NCBI GenBank assembly: GCA_018292915.2 | Contig: JACVVK020000448.1 | Coordinates: 368,501-432,500 of the forward strand | Direction of reading: 5' to 3' | Length of the DNA: 64,000 nucleotides | Origin: Batillaria attramentaria | Taxonomy: Eukaryota; Mollusca; Gastropoda; Batillariidae | In this document: piece after piece, positions 1-14,500 of the stretch | Numbering within the stretch: the first letter of the stretch is position 1 | How the letters are laid out: every line of letters begins with the position of its first letter | Position numbers and translations under genes: made by a program | The notes under the pieces: generated by a model | What the model saw: only the letters and a program-made list of their open reading frames with translations | Databases searched by the model: none | What the model was told of the DNA's origin: nothing

Positions 1-54
1 GTTACTTGCCGCGAATACCACGCCCTCTTTCAGCATATCGTGCAGAGAAAATGC
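1..54 (-). CDS. BRCA2: BRCA2 exon 26, partial at window edge
   Basis: Encodes [18 protein letters not shown], matching human DIIKPHMLIAASN in OB3. Acceptor TTGCAG at 55-57 side. The exon continues beyond coordinate 1. Confidence 0.88.
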
Positions 55-3000
55 CTGCAACATGACGACGAAAAAATAATGGACGAAAATAAAAATTGAT
101 GCTTTGGAAATGTTCAGCCCACAAAATCTGGAGAAAAAAAAACCCCAAAAAACTGCAATTCCAAATTCAAAAACTTAAATAGCTGGCCTGTCCCTTCGCA
201 CCATGTTATTGTAAATGTAAAGTGTTCATGTCAAGTGTGTGAGAGAATGCCCGTGATTCACGTGAACGTGCGTGTTGGGTTCAGTTCGCGGCGCTTTGAG
301 CCGATTCAAGAAATTGGGTAAAGCGCCTATACAATACTCATTATTATTATTATTACATTTACACAGGAGATTAATTACCACAAGACATACACGTGGAACT
401 CAGCAGTATTCAAACTACCTGTCAGTGCGCACCAGCTCATTTTCGAGTATTTGACAGTCATTCTGGAATGTCCTCTATTGACTCCGAATGTGCACAAATC
501 CTGGACTTCACAGTGGATCCACTACAAGCAAAGCATAAACATGCGCAATGTTGGAAAGTGTAAATCACAGTACCTGAAGGCCACCCCAGAACCAAATCAT
601 CAAGAGGTCTCCACGTGGGTCAGCGACATACACAGCATCACTCCCTCGACTGAAAGAGAGAATTGTTTTGAATTAGGCAACGAGAGGTGCCATGCTATGG
701 TGTTCAATCGACTGGCTGCCAATGTAAGTTAGAAAACAGGCACTTGTGATCAATTTATGTTGACTTTTTTTTTTTTGGGGGGGGGGGGGGGGGGGGAGTA
801 TCACTCAGGGCCCGCATGTAAAAGTCGGGGCTAAGGAGTTTAGCCCCGGGTTAGAGTCTAACCTCGAACTAAACTAGCTCTAGGGTTAAATTTTTTCTTG
901 TTTTTGTTTTAAATCAGGAAGCAGGTCCATTCCAGCAAGATTCCTATGCCGTTATAGAAGGATTTTTTGTCTTTCTTTCTTCGCTTCTTTTCTTTTCTTA
1001 TGTGTATTCTTCCAGCACCCTGCTGGAGGGACCAAGGGGTAGAGAAAACAAATGTTAGCAACTTTAAAGGCATTAGTGACCTCTCCTGACACCCAGAGTA
1101 AAATAACACGCATGACTGGGCAGAAACTTCCAGGTTTCTTTGAGCTGAAAGGAGAGGAAACTGGCTGAAAACTGCCAAATGACTGAAAACTCCCCAGCCT
1201 GCAGACCAAACTGGCAAGTTAAGCAGACAATGAGGGGAGCTGTGGATTTGGGAAACTAGTGACAAAGGCAATGGCCTCAGTGTTAGGACAATTCAACAGT
1301 GACAGTGTTAAGAGGTTAACTTTAGGGAACCAGCACTCACACTGCTGTCCTCACAGTAATGACGAGGCCAACAAAGTCAAACTCATTGTACGGCACAGTT
1401 CTCCTCTTCAGGTCCACCACGCTCCACACCTAGAAAGTAGAAGCAAACTGAATGTCACTGCACGTTAAGCTGCGTGTCTGCAAATTTGTAAAAGTCCCGA
1501 ACAGATCTTGAGGAAGGCACTTGTCAATGTCTACGCAAAAAAATCTGTAAGAATAAAACTGAAAACTTCGTTTCAAATCTGAAAATCAGACAAAAGCAAA
1601 AACTAAACAGCAGCCTCCAAAGTAACGCATTGTGCTACTTTTTCGTCTCCCGTCTGTTTTCAAATTGCCATCATTTCACAAAGGAGTCTTATGTGCATTT
1701 GTATAAAGCAGTTTTTGCAATGGACACACAAAAAAGGAAAGCCGTAAATAACAGAGGAAGTCATGACAAACACAATGCAATTAAATTTTTTGACACAACA
1801 GGCCTCACAAAAAACACAATGCAATTAAATTTTATGACAAAATAGACCTGACGACAAACACAATACAAATTAAACTGTATGACACAACAGACCTTGCCAT
1901 CATTTCATAAAAAGTCTTACCGGTACATGTATACATTTCATAAAAGTCTTGCGTATGTTTGTATAAAGCAGTTTTTGCAATGGACACACAAAAAGGAAAG
2001 CCATAAATAACAGAGAAAGTCACAACAAACACGATGCAATTAAACTTTATGACACAACAGACCTCACGACAAACACAATGCAATTAAATTTAATGACACA
2101 ACAGACCTCACGACAAACACAATGCAATTAAACTTTATGACACAACAGACCTCACGACAAACACAATGCAATTAAATTTAATGACACAACAGACCTCACG
2201 ACAAACACAATGCAATTAAATTTTATGACACAACAGACCTCACGACAAACACAATGCAATTAAATTTAATGACACAACAGACCTCACGACAAACACAATG
2301 CAATTAAATTTAATGACACAACAGACCTCACGACAAACACAATGCAATTAAATTTTATGACACAACAGACCTCACGACAAACACAATGCAATTAAATTTT
2401 ATGACACAACAGACCTCACGAGGTTCATACACCAGATCCAAGAGATTCTCATCGATGCTAACGGCTTGTAGTCTGGTCTGTCTCCCTGCTGTCAGCTGTA
2501 CGTCCTGTCCTCCCAACTGGCCTCTAGGTGTTGGAGAAGAAAAACACAAGCTGTGAAGTTGTTTTTGTTTTGAAAATGTTTTGGTTTTTCGATATGTTGC
2601 CTCAACTCTTTACCAGTTTCAGCAGACTCCATTAAGGGCTCAGAAAATGAGATGATGATGATGATGGTATGCTTCTGGAGGTCCACAGTACACCACATAC
2701 TAACCTCAGAACACAGGAACTAAAGATGAATAAAACACAGTTTACTCGTACTAATGTACAAGGCTTTGTTCTTATCTGTGCGACAAAGCTGCGGTGAATA
2801 ATGTCTATGGTGCTACCCAACATTCACCACAGTTACCTGCTTCAACAAAAGAAAACAAGCCATACCTGGAAGCAGAAGCGGTGAGTGTAAACATGCGGTA
2901 TCGCCGACCCTCCTGGATCGCCTCCCAATCACCGGCTGGTCGCCAGATGGTCAGCATGACACCTGTAGCAAGACGGGGACAGAACTCTCAAAAAAAAAGA

Positions 3001-3096
3001 GTTCCGAGATCCATATGCACTGTATGCTGCTACTAGTTTTATTCACCCTGAATGTGAAATATTTAAAGGTTCTCTACCCCGCCTCTCAACTGTTAA

Positions 3097-3164
<68 letters not shown>

Positions 3165-3518
3165 GTGCATGCGTATGTGGTGTGTCTGTGTCTGCGTCTG
3201 GGTGCATGTGCCTGCATCACCCCCAAGCAAATTTTACACCCTGGACAAACATGGGTAAAATCTTGAAACAATCTGGACAGTCTGTTGTCGCAAGATTTTA
3301 TTGATGTTTGGCAGCCCTGTGAATTCTAGCAGAAACACACACCCCGACAGCAAACTACATGCTCAAATATAATTTACGAATCAGCCACAACACACTTTTT
3401 TTGGAGTCAATGTCCCTCCTGCAACACCCAGCTACTCGCATTTTCTGCATCGGCACCACACTTCTTTCCCCCTGCAACAAGAAGAACAGACAGCAATGAT
3501 CACACACTGTTGTCATTT

Positions 3519-3567
<49 letters not shown>

Positions 3568-6500
3568 TTCACTGCTTCTTCTGCTGTCTGACCCATTTGA
3601 AAACAACACGGAAGTGTGTGACGCTGTGAAGATCTTTAAGCACGAGAAACAAGGTTTATTTTCTGATCTGACCCACACTGACCCACCTGTGGTGTTTTCT
3701 CGTGAAGAGCCTGCTGCAGCCGCTGATTAAGCTGCTGTTGCCGTGACTCCTGTTGTCGTTGGTGATACTCCAAGAGCCTTTCCATCTGGCTTCCGCTCAA
3801 CATTCCCTGCACATGACAAAACAAGCCACGTACAATATCAACCTTATAAGCACAAGAAATGCTAAGTAACAGCAAAGTTCAAAGGTTGGCTGGAAACTCA
3901 TGGTATTAGCTGTCCTTTTCAGATGAAAATTATACTGACTTAACAGTGAAAAGCAAATCTGTTGGGTTTTTGGGGGGGTTTTTTTGTTTGTTTGGTTTTT
4001 TTTTTTTGGGGGGGGGGGGGTTGTTGCTGCCCCAACTTTTCACCAGCTTTAGTGGTGTTCCTTCCAGGTAGTGGGTGGAATCCACAGAAAACACTGTCTT
4101 GACACTATGCTGTAGTGAGCAAAGACCAGAGCTGTGGTGAGGGGCTGCTGCTCACATAGAACAAGGCAGGAAGACTGAAGGGTTCATGTGGGGTACGGGG
4201 TGAGGAGGGCATCACAAGCCTGTGCTGGTAGTGAGCAAAGACCAGAGCTGTGGTGAGGGGCTGCTGCTCACATAGAACAAGGCAGGAAGACTGAAGGGTT
4301 CATGTGGGGTATGGGGTGAGGAGGGCATCACAAGCCTGTGCTGGTGCGGGGGGAAGGGGGGGGGGGGGGGGTAGCACAATGGCTCTGATGACTGAAGTCG
4401 TGAGGGTATCACAGGAACCCCCTACAGTATCATGTACAACCATAGCAGGAATTGATACACACCTGAAGTTCCTCAGCGTATGGTGTGCTGCCCATGGCCT
4501 CACTGATCTCGGCTCCTGTTGACAAGGCTCCAACCTCCCGCTCACTTAAAGACCGCCGGTTTCGTTTGATCTCTGAAATTGGCGAAACAAACTGTATTTT
4601 TCATGAAATACTAAAACATGGATTATGACGTGTCACCTTCTATAAGATAACTTAAAATTTTTCCCTTTCTTTTTCTATCCTCCTACCCGCCCACCCAACT
4701 TACTTGAGGATTCCTCCTGCTCTAACTCTCTCTGTAGCTGGGAGCAGAGTTTCTCCACGATGGCCTGTTTCTGTTCCTCGTACTGACGTCTGGCTTTTTC
4801 CTCCATTTCTGCTGTGCGGAAAATACATTTCCCTTCTGCTTGCTTCTCCATAAACTGGAACAGAACACACACGATACATATATGTGGATCTTCCTGCACT
4901 AGTACTACACTCACAGGATTTAGCTCTGCTAGACAAGAAAGTTTTCTACCAACAGGATATAATCGTTGCCTGACTTTTCAGTTCAGCACACACTAACTAA
5001 GACCCATGGCTCCACATGGAGCATAGGCCATCGACAACCCTTCGCCATCGCACTCTGTTCTGGGCTACTCTTTCCACTCCAGTCCAGTTGATCCCCTGCT
5101 TGCATAGCTCTGCCTCAGTGTCCCGCCTCCAGCTGTTGCGAGGCCGGCCTCTCTTCCTTTTCCCCTGCGGGTTCCATGTCAAGGCTTGGCGAGTGATGCT
5201 GGATGCTGGCTTCCTGAGGGTGTGTCCAATCCAGCCCCACTTCCTCCGCAGGATCTGCTTGGCCAGTGGTTCCTGTCCCGCTCGCTCCCATAGCTCTTCG
5301 TTTCGGATCTTCTCTGGCCATCGGATGTTGAAGATACGCCTCAGACAGGTGTTGAAAAATGTCTGGATCTTCTGTTGCACCGTCTTTGTTGTCCTCCATG
5401 TTTCAGTTCAGCACACAGCTTGGCAAAAAATCATAAGCTCTCCGTGAGCGCAGCACACAGGGCGCCTCAGTTTTGAGTCGGATTATTTGGGCTGAGTCAT
5501 GACCTGGTTTGACTGGTGCACTTTATTAATTATGTAAACTTTTATCTCCAAACTATTTCCGAATGTTGAATTTTGACAACAGAAAATTTCCCTATCCTAA
5601 AAGCAATGCACAAGGCGTAAAATGGTCCATGAGCCAAATGGAGGAAAAGTGTGTAGTTGAGCACAGCCATGAGAACACATCTGCTGTGCTGGAGGTGTCC
5701 AGGGTCATGCTCCCCTGAAATTTTTGTAAAGATCAGACTAATATCTGTGCAGTTAGGTACATTCTGGCATGATTTTAAGCACCTCAGAGGAGGAAACACA
5801 CTTTTTGAGGGAACAAAAATTTTTAGCCAAAGGTGGAACATTTTCAGCCCTGAATGCAGTCACCAACCATCCACAAATTTAAGTGAAAAACCATCAAATT
5901 GACACAAGCTGATTCATTGGTACAAGCTTCATTCCTCTCACAGGGGTGCCACTTTCTGAGTGACAAAAAGCCGGAAAACTGACCCTCAAAATCTGAATGG
6001 CCAGAAAGGCAGACTCCAGAGCCAGTGAAAGGAAGGACGTTGCCGGAACAAAGGGAAAGGGGGGGGGGGGGGGGGGGGGGGGGGGCGTTCAGATGCTGCG
6101 CAGACGAAAACCTTTACCACCAACCAGGGAGCCAGTGAAAGAAGGACGTTGCCGGCCATAGCCGGAAAACTGGCATCCCTGTAAGCCGGAACTCAGCACG
6201 TTCTGATTTTCCCAGGCCGGAAAAGTGGCACCCCTGCTCTCAGACTACCAAAATATGTGACCCCCCCCCCCCCCCCCCCCCATCAACAATTTTCTCCTCT
6301 ATTTCACTGATCGAACTCACCATCAGTGGATATTTCCTGACCACAACCACATCAACACAGCCAACAAGCCCTCCCTGGGGCAGGAGGGACGACACCGGCA
6401 CACACAGAGGGGTGGGGCAGCGCTGGTAGCCGAGCTTGGCCAGGGCAGGGACTGGGCGGGTGGAGTTGGCCCAGATCTTTAAGTGAAGTCCTGCTGGCAT

Positions 6501-8544
6501 CTGAAAGTTTATGGAAACATCATTGCATATTTCTGTGTGTATTTCGCATTTTGGGGATGCCCTATGCATTTTCAAGGGACCTCAGCATACTCATAGTGGT
6601 ATATGCATTTGGAAACAGCCCCGATTGCACCCACATGTCAGCACTTTGCTGGTCTAATCCCTTGAAACTCTGATTTTCAGAAGTTTATGGTCCTGCAAGC
6701 ATGAGCCCAGGGTCCCCCTGAGTACACCCACCAATTCTGTTCGTGATCATGAGAAGCCTAACTTAGGTTTTACTGTGCACACACAGACAGACAGACAGAC
6801 AGACAGACACTGTTCATTTATACAGATGCCTGCAGGCCCTTCGAATGAGAACTGCAATGACCAGACATTGTCCTAGCATCGCCACACCAACAAGGCTGTG
6901 GCAGATGCTGTGCTTTTCAGCCTGCATTTAGGCTTCTGTTTGCTCTGTGTCAGTCAGTCTGTGTGAGGGGGTAATTGTGCATGTGTGTTTGAAGGTAGAC
7001 ACTTCCAAAACAGCTCTGAAAAGTCTGTGAGCCTAGATGTTGGAAGAAGGGACACTGTTTACAAACCTCCAGGGGACTGCACGAGTCCTGAGACCCTGCC
7101 AGTTCTGCTCCGGTGGTGACGATCTTCTGCCCTACTGTCAGTTTCTTCCTGTCAATCAGATCCTGGAGGGCGGAGTCAGGCTGACATGGAACGGAGTACC
7201 AACCATCCGTCACCTCCAGCATTTTCTGTAAACATAATTTATGTAAATTGTGTCATTTGGAGTAACTTACACAAATCATGTCACTTTGATGGTCTTCTTT
7301 TTTTTTTTTTTTTTTTATACAGCTAGGCTTCAGTATTCATCTGCAAAGCACAGGTTACACTTTGTTGTAAAGGTAGTAAGTGTTACGCACTGCTGAGTTA
7401 TTTGCTTACCTGTCCTGAGTCTCCGTTTTGCATGTCACAAATGCACAGGACCAGACGTTTGCACGGGGTATCATCCCTCTCTACAATCCTTTTCAAGGCA
7501 CTCCTGAAAGAGAACAGGCAAGACACAACTCTCTATGAACTCCCACAAATAAAGACTAGCGAAGCAACAAACATGACTGAAACATCAACTGAAGTGTGCA
7601 CTCCTTTTAAACAAATGTATCTTTCCAAGTGTGTACTGAAGTCCTCTACACACCCTCAGGCATTACAAAAGGCATTATTATTGTCATTATTAACAGTATC
7701 ATCATTATCAGTATCATTATTAGTGTTATTAACTGCCTGTGACAGCTGCCTCTTATATTCTCATCACTTCCTGCCATGCGTAGGTTACCTGTTGCAAGAG
7801 TCCACCTCCCTGTCATAGCGATACTTCAGCTGGAACATCACCACGTCTGGCGTCAATGCTCTATTACGGACAAAATGAAACATGTGAGATAGTTCGTACA
7901 ACTACCATTAACTGTTCAACCTACAACGGAGGGCAATTCCCCATATCTGCTGATCAAAAGTAATTTCAAAGTGGAAAACAAGCAACACAGAGGTATTTAA
8001 AATGATACAGAAGGAAGATGTACAACCCATTACATCCTCTATTCTAACTTTCATGGGGAAATCCCTTGTTCAGATTTACCATGAGAGCAGAAAAAACAAA
8101 TTCTTTGGAAGGGGGAGAGTTAAAGTGATATATCAGGAACAGTTTCTGGTGGTTCTGAAACTTACTTACACCAAAACAAACAAAAGAAAATATGGAAAAA
8201 AGAAAATCCTCCATTTCACTATACATGTACTAAAACTTCAGTTATCAAGGTAAGGAGGAAGCAACTCATTTCTTCCATGGCTCAAGACAAATAAAATACA
8301 GCCCAGAGCACAATGATGAATAATTACACAAACGCAGCAAGCACAAACCTTGAGGCAAACAGGTGAGGTAGAGCAACTTCGTAAGCAGCCAGTTTCCACA
8401 CGATCCAGCGATAGTGGTTGTGCAGCCAGGCAGGAGAGATGAGGGCAGGGTCCACACCATTCACCGTCAGGAATGCTCTGAAAATAAATCACTTCAGGTC
8501 AGCCAGTAACTATGGAAAGGTGTATCTTCTCCCTCTCTTTTCGT

Positions 8545-8587
<43 letters not shown>

Positions 8588-11500
8588 TGTGTGTGAGTGT
8601 GTGTGGAGCAGGGGTGGGGAAGGGGTTCCTATGAAGCAAATTTAGGGTGTTCACCCTGGGGGAAGAGCGTCACTAGTTGGACAGCGCCAACCACTTTTTT
8701 TTTTTTCCTTCCCTGCATGGTGTGTACATGTATGTACTTGTTTTCCATTCCACAGCCCCTCCCATATAAAACAGGACCTCCAACATGCACACCTGATCAT
8801 GCATGCGTGCGTACATGATAACAATACAGGCACCATAACCGAATGTGCAAATCAATTTGACTTGATCTGACGTGAGGAACACTCTCAAACCAAATTCCTG
8901 CCCACCAGGTAACATTTTCAAACTCAGTACCACAGGATCACCAGACCAGACAGCCTAACCACTAAGCCAAATGCTTTTCTCTATGTGATACTAACACTAG
9001 TAACAGGGTCAACATTTCACCTGTGAAGCTCCTCTTTTCCAGCATATCCATGATCATCAGGCACCATGAGTGCTCCATCCCCAACGAGGACACCAGAGGG
9101 CGCTCCGGGGTAGAATGAAGGCAGGAAGAAGCGAAAGTCCTCCGCAGTGCGACTGCTGATGGCAACGACGGCTGGGCTTACACCAGCACTCAAAAGCTGA
9201 ATCAAATAAAAAGCAAGCAAAATGTACACATCAAATATCAGGGATGACAACAACTTTTAAGAAAGCAGAGGAGATTTTCCCGGGGGCCGGCTTGCGTAGA
9301 AGGAAAGCCAGAAAAAATTGACAAGCGGGGGGGGGGGACGGCAAGGCAGCTTACCGCAGCAGTTCTGAAACTGGCCCTCAAAATCGGAATGCAAGTAACG
9401 CCGAAAAAATTGACAAGTCTACGGCTATGATTTTTTAATTGCTTTTCAATTTTTTTTCCGCGGAGATCTTTTTAGAACAGCGGAGATTTTTTTTAAAGAC
9501 AGCGGAGCGGCGGAACTGTTGTCATCCCTGAAATATTCGAGTTCATGCACGGTACAAAAACTTAGTTGTCTTTTAAGTCCATGATACAGGTTACAGATGT
9601 CAGTGTCACAGATTATAAAACGTCGTCATGAGCTGGACTTGCAAGCATTCTTGTCTGGGGTCACGTATAGATCCAGGGTTGCACATTTAAGTCGGTCCCA
9701 GGACATTGACCTATAAAAATTTCAAATGTCCTATTTTTCCCACCTCAAGCGGACATTTGTCCTATGAAAATTTTTATTGCCACTAAGTGGCCAGGACACT
9801 GTGTCCTATCACTTTGCTGTTTCCAGGACATTTTGTCCTATACAAGCTGTGGAAAATGTGCAACCCTGTAGATCTGTAAGGACTGGACAGAAGAACATGA
9901 AGTCAGGACAGACACCCTCAGTGAGTGCATGCACACAAATTCACAGTACTAACAGATGACCACCAGAACTGTCTCAAAGACGATGCTGGGAAGACTTCTG
10001 AGATGTGCTGGATCGCCTGAAGCTAGAGGTTTTTCTAAGCGAAGAGATGCCATCCTGAACTGAACTCAATACTAAGAGACCTACCTCTTGTCTTGAACGC
10101 CACTCTGTCGTCAGTTCCAGTGCTTCCCACTTCCTTTGCTCCTGTGATGATTTCTGTGTCAGCCATCTCCCCTTTACCGGCCGTACTTTCTGGTGCTTCT
10201 TCTGCCGAATGATTTTGTCTTGACGCATCCGAGCCTCTTCCAGAGCAAAATCGCTGTCTGCACCAAGCACTTGTTTTACTGTACTCCATCTTCCATGTTG
10301 ATGTTCTGATTGGTTATCTTCCGCCAATTCCTTTTGCACACATGAACCTGATAGGCCACCTTCCAAGCAGTTTTGTGTGTGAGCGCTTGATTGGTTGTTC
10401 ACTGAAAGAGGCTTTTCTGTGGCAGCTTTTGACTGGTGAGATACAAGACTTGCTGTCTTAGGTTTTGCGGCATCTGCGGTGGTCAGTGTGCTCACAACAG
10501 AAGTTTTCACACCAGCCCGTTCACCACAATGGTTTGAACCAGAGAATGAATCCGCTTCACAACCAGAACTTATATCAGAAACAGATGCACCAGTGGATGC
10601 TGAAGTGGCTGTGGTGGTTTGGGCTGCTGGAGGAGGCAAAAATATTGCTTGTGGATGTTTAGAGTTTGGAGTGGTTGCAGAGCAGTGGTCAGTCTTTGTT
10701 TTCTGAGGAGGGTTGAACTTTGGCTTTTTGTATGGAGGTTGGAAGGATGGTGTACTCCGGTGTGTCGTGGGTGTCGAGGTGCTGGAAGTGTCTGACGGCG
10801 TGGAGATGGCTTTGGCAGGTGCGCTGAAAACAAAACAGAGGAAGTAATCAATCACAGCATCAGCAAAATCAGTACGGTTGATACTTACAACTCTAAATAT
10901 CAGGCTGGGGAATTCCTGAGAAAAAAAAAGACTGAAACCCAGGCTGGGGTCCAGAAGAAAACGAATTTTAGTACCTTCACAGGTAATTTGTGACCTCTCC
11001 TGGCACCTAAAAGTGAAATTATTAGCATGACATTTACACCTGGATTGCCTAGAAGTAGAAGTACAATTAATTTTTTCCTCTTTTTTTTTTTTTTTTTTTT
11101 TTTTAAAGTTTAATGATCAGGCTAAACGGTCATTTGTTCAACGGAATGCAGTAGTATGGTAGCTGTCATTTGAAAATCCCTACCTGTATGGTGAGTATTT
11201 TATTTTCATTGACTACACACAGTCTATGCTTACTTTTCACTTGGGTCTGCAGTAGCAGGGTACAGCTTTATCCTCTTGCCTGACCGATCTAAGAAGGTAG
11301 CTGAAATAAGCAAGCATATAGAGTAAAAACTAAAATACATTATGGCCGATGTACACAACAACAAAATGAAAGATAAAAGCAGGCAGCACAATTTATCATA
11401 CTTTCTGCAGCTGGTAATAACCAGTTCACCAGGCTAACAGAGTTAGTGACACAGTGTTCTAATCTATATATTCATGGAATATATTCATGGAATAAAACAA

Positions 11501-14500
11501 CCTACCATGGACTTTGAATTTTTTTCTGCATTAAAGGTTTCACCGTCTTAGTCAGTTTGTGCAATTCAAATGTGGGACTGTGATATCCAGTGCACTTCCC
11601 GCACTGCCGCACACAGGCAGTGAAACGGTGAGAAAACTAAGAACCAAGAATATTCAGTTCTTTTTGCATCTGAATGCAGGAATGCACTTCATTTCTGCTT
11701 CCAAAAGTATTTTAACTACATATATATATGTTACCAAATTTGAGACATTCTGAATAAAACGATAGTAGATTACTTTATTCCATGAGTACACTATGTTACG
11801 TGCAGCTTCAGTTTGGATGTTCGCTGAAAATTTCAAGAAGGATGCAAGGGATTTGTGACAAATATCACCCGCACTGAACAAGCAATTATTCTCTTGTAGG
11901 AAAGGACTTTGTAATAAAATTGTATCTTGCTGCTGTCACAAACCTTCAGGAGATGAATACATGGCTGTCCTTTTCAGCACCAATCTTTGCTGTGGACCTG
12001 CAATGGCGAATGCTGTTTAGCTCAATCATCTTGTGTAAGCATAGATCTATGGTAAGTGTCAGCTAACAGCTAATGATAAACCCTAGCTTTCTTATGACAG
12101 GAGTGGTTTCCTACGAATTATTCTATCACACAATTCACAGGCCTGCAAAAACTGTACAGTAAACCCCCAACTTCAGGGGTTACACACGTAATGACACACG
12201 GCACATAGAATGATCTATAGATCTACATTCATCTCCCCCCCCCCCCCATCCCTTAAAAAAATAAATAAACGCTTACAAGTTACAAGCAAAACACACACAA
12301 AAATACATGTGTACATGTACAAACCTTTCAGCATTGTATGTGCTGGCCCCTGAATGCTGTGCATGGTGTCACCATTCACAATGGGTCGTCTCCCTTCACT
12401 GATAACTGCCTGCAGTTGCTCCTTGCTCCTCCCCAATCTTCCTCCACCTGTCCTCTGGTTGTCACGGAAACACAGATCTGGAAGATGATGACCGCGCACC
12501 TGATTTTTCCCACCGTTTTGTTCACCATTCTCTTGTTCTTCTCCAGCAGCTGTACCAGTTCCTTTTCGTACAACACTAGTTCCGGGTGTGTGACCTGCGA
12601 CTGGAAATGACTGTCTGTCCGGTTCAGACATCTCACCAGAAAACAGGTCCACCATTTTGGGCTCATGTGTGAATGTTTCAGTAGGGCTGAGCTCAAAGCT
12701 TTTAGTTTTGGATTCTGTCTCAGTGTTCATCAGCTGTTGAGCATGTACCAAAGCTTTTACTGAAACGCTGACTTTCTCACCTCGAGCGGTTTGGAAACCA
12801 CAGTTGTTAGCAGGACCTAGATTCTGCGCAGCCTCTGCGTCCTTTTCAAAACACGCCTGTACCGAAGAAGACTCTGTGTTGTCATGTAACACATGATTAG
12901 CACGTTCCAGAGCTTTCTCCGAAACACTGACTTTTCCACCTCCAGCGGCTTGGAATCCACAGTTAGGAAGAGCTAGTTTCTGTTCTGTCTCTACACCTGT
13001 GTGTGCAACGAAATCTTGTCCAGAGCAGTCTGTATCACTATGGAACAGTTGCTGAGCATGTTCCAAAGCTTTCTTTGAAACGCTGACTTTCTCACCTCCG
13101 GCAGTTTGGAATCCAAAGTTAGTGGGTTTTGGAGTTTGCCTAATTCCGGTTCCTCTATTCTGCAAGACAGAGCTCTCTTGTCCAAAAGACGACTCTTTGT
13201 CGATACCGTCGTCATGGAACAAAAGCTTTGCATGCTCAAGAGCTTTGCTTGAAACGTTCACTCGCCCGCCTCCCGCAGTTTGGAATCCTAAGTTCGCAGG
13301 TTTGCACGCTGGGGCATTTTCCATCTCTTTATTCTTGTCTGTAGAACACTCTTGTTGAAAAGGAGATTCCGTGTTGTCATGGAACAACTGTTTTGCATGT
13401 TGCAAAGCCTTCTTGGAAACATTCACTTTGGCCCCCCCAGCAGTTTGGAACCCAAGGTTTGTAAGCTTTGGAGTTGTGGCGTTTATTCCATTTTTCTCCG
13501 CAGACCTCTCTTGTATGGATGTTGATTCTGTGTCCTCATCAAACGCATGCTCAGCATGTATCACAGCTTTCTTTGAAACGCTGACTTTGCCCCCTCCAGC
13601 AGCCTGGAATCCGGAGTTGTCAGGTTTTGGAGTCTGTGCATTTACCACCTCTCCACTATTTTCCGTAGAACCTTCTTGTCCAGAAGACGACTCTGCATTG
13701 TCATGGAACAAATGCTTTGCATGTTCCAAAGCTTTCTTGGAAACACTGACTGTCCCACCTCTAGCAGTCTGGAATCCAAAGTCAGCAGGCTTTGGGGCTG
13801 GGACATTACCTACTTCTCCACTCCTCTCTGTAGAACACTCTTGTCCGGTCAAAGATTCTGTATCAGACTGGAACAGCTGTTTAGCATGTTCCAGGGCTTT
13901 GTTTGAAACACCGACTTTCCCATCTCCAGCAGTCCGAAATCCAAAGCTAGAGGGTTTTGGAGTTGATGCATTTCCTACATCCCCATTCTGCCCTGCAGAG
14001 CACTCCTGTCCAAAAGGAGATTCTGTGTCATCATGGAACAAACGCTTAGCATGGTCCAGAGCGTTCCTTGAAACACTGACTTTCCCACCTCCAGCAGTTT
14101 GGAATCCAAAGCTAGCTGACTCTGGAGTCTGTGCCTTTATATCCACTCCGCTTTTGTCTACAGAGTCAGGTCCTGAAGGAGTATCAAACCATGTTCTTAC
14201 ATGCTTCAAAGAATCGTCTGTCACTCTTACTGGTTTGCCTGCTGCTGTCTGAAAACCGCAAAACCTTGAAGAGATTTCTGATGCCCTTTGCTCTACAATC
14301 ACAGTGTCACTTGAGCACGGTTGATCAGCACTTGTTGACACGTTACTGGTAGGTAAAATAGCTTTCTCTGACACTGTGGTATGTTCTCCTCTCTCTATTT
14401 GGACAGTATGTGATCTCATTGACTGAGACGTACTGTTCTCATCATTTTCGGTGCTAACTCTCACAGACTTTTCCTTCACTGGAGCACCTCCCCTAACGTT

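Noticed and set aside
1740..2423. CRISPR-like regular repeats
   Set aside because: The 44-bp units are directly adjacent with no spacers, and the DNA is eukaryotic; it is a minisatellite.
12215..12324. Extension of BRCA2 exon 8 to the in-frame stop
   Set aside because: A donor at 12323-12324 joins in frame to exon 9, and the conserved C-terminal half lies in later exons, so the extra frame is intron.
12376..12696. Alternative minus-strand frame with a coiled-coil look ([20 protein letters not shown])
   Set aside because: It overlaps exon 8 in another frame; only the long frame keeps phase with exon 9.
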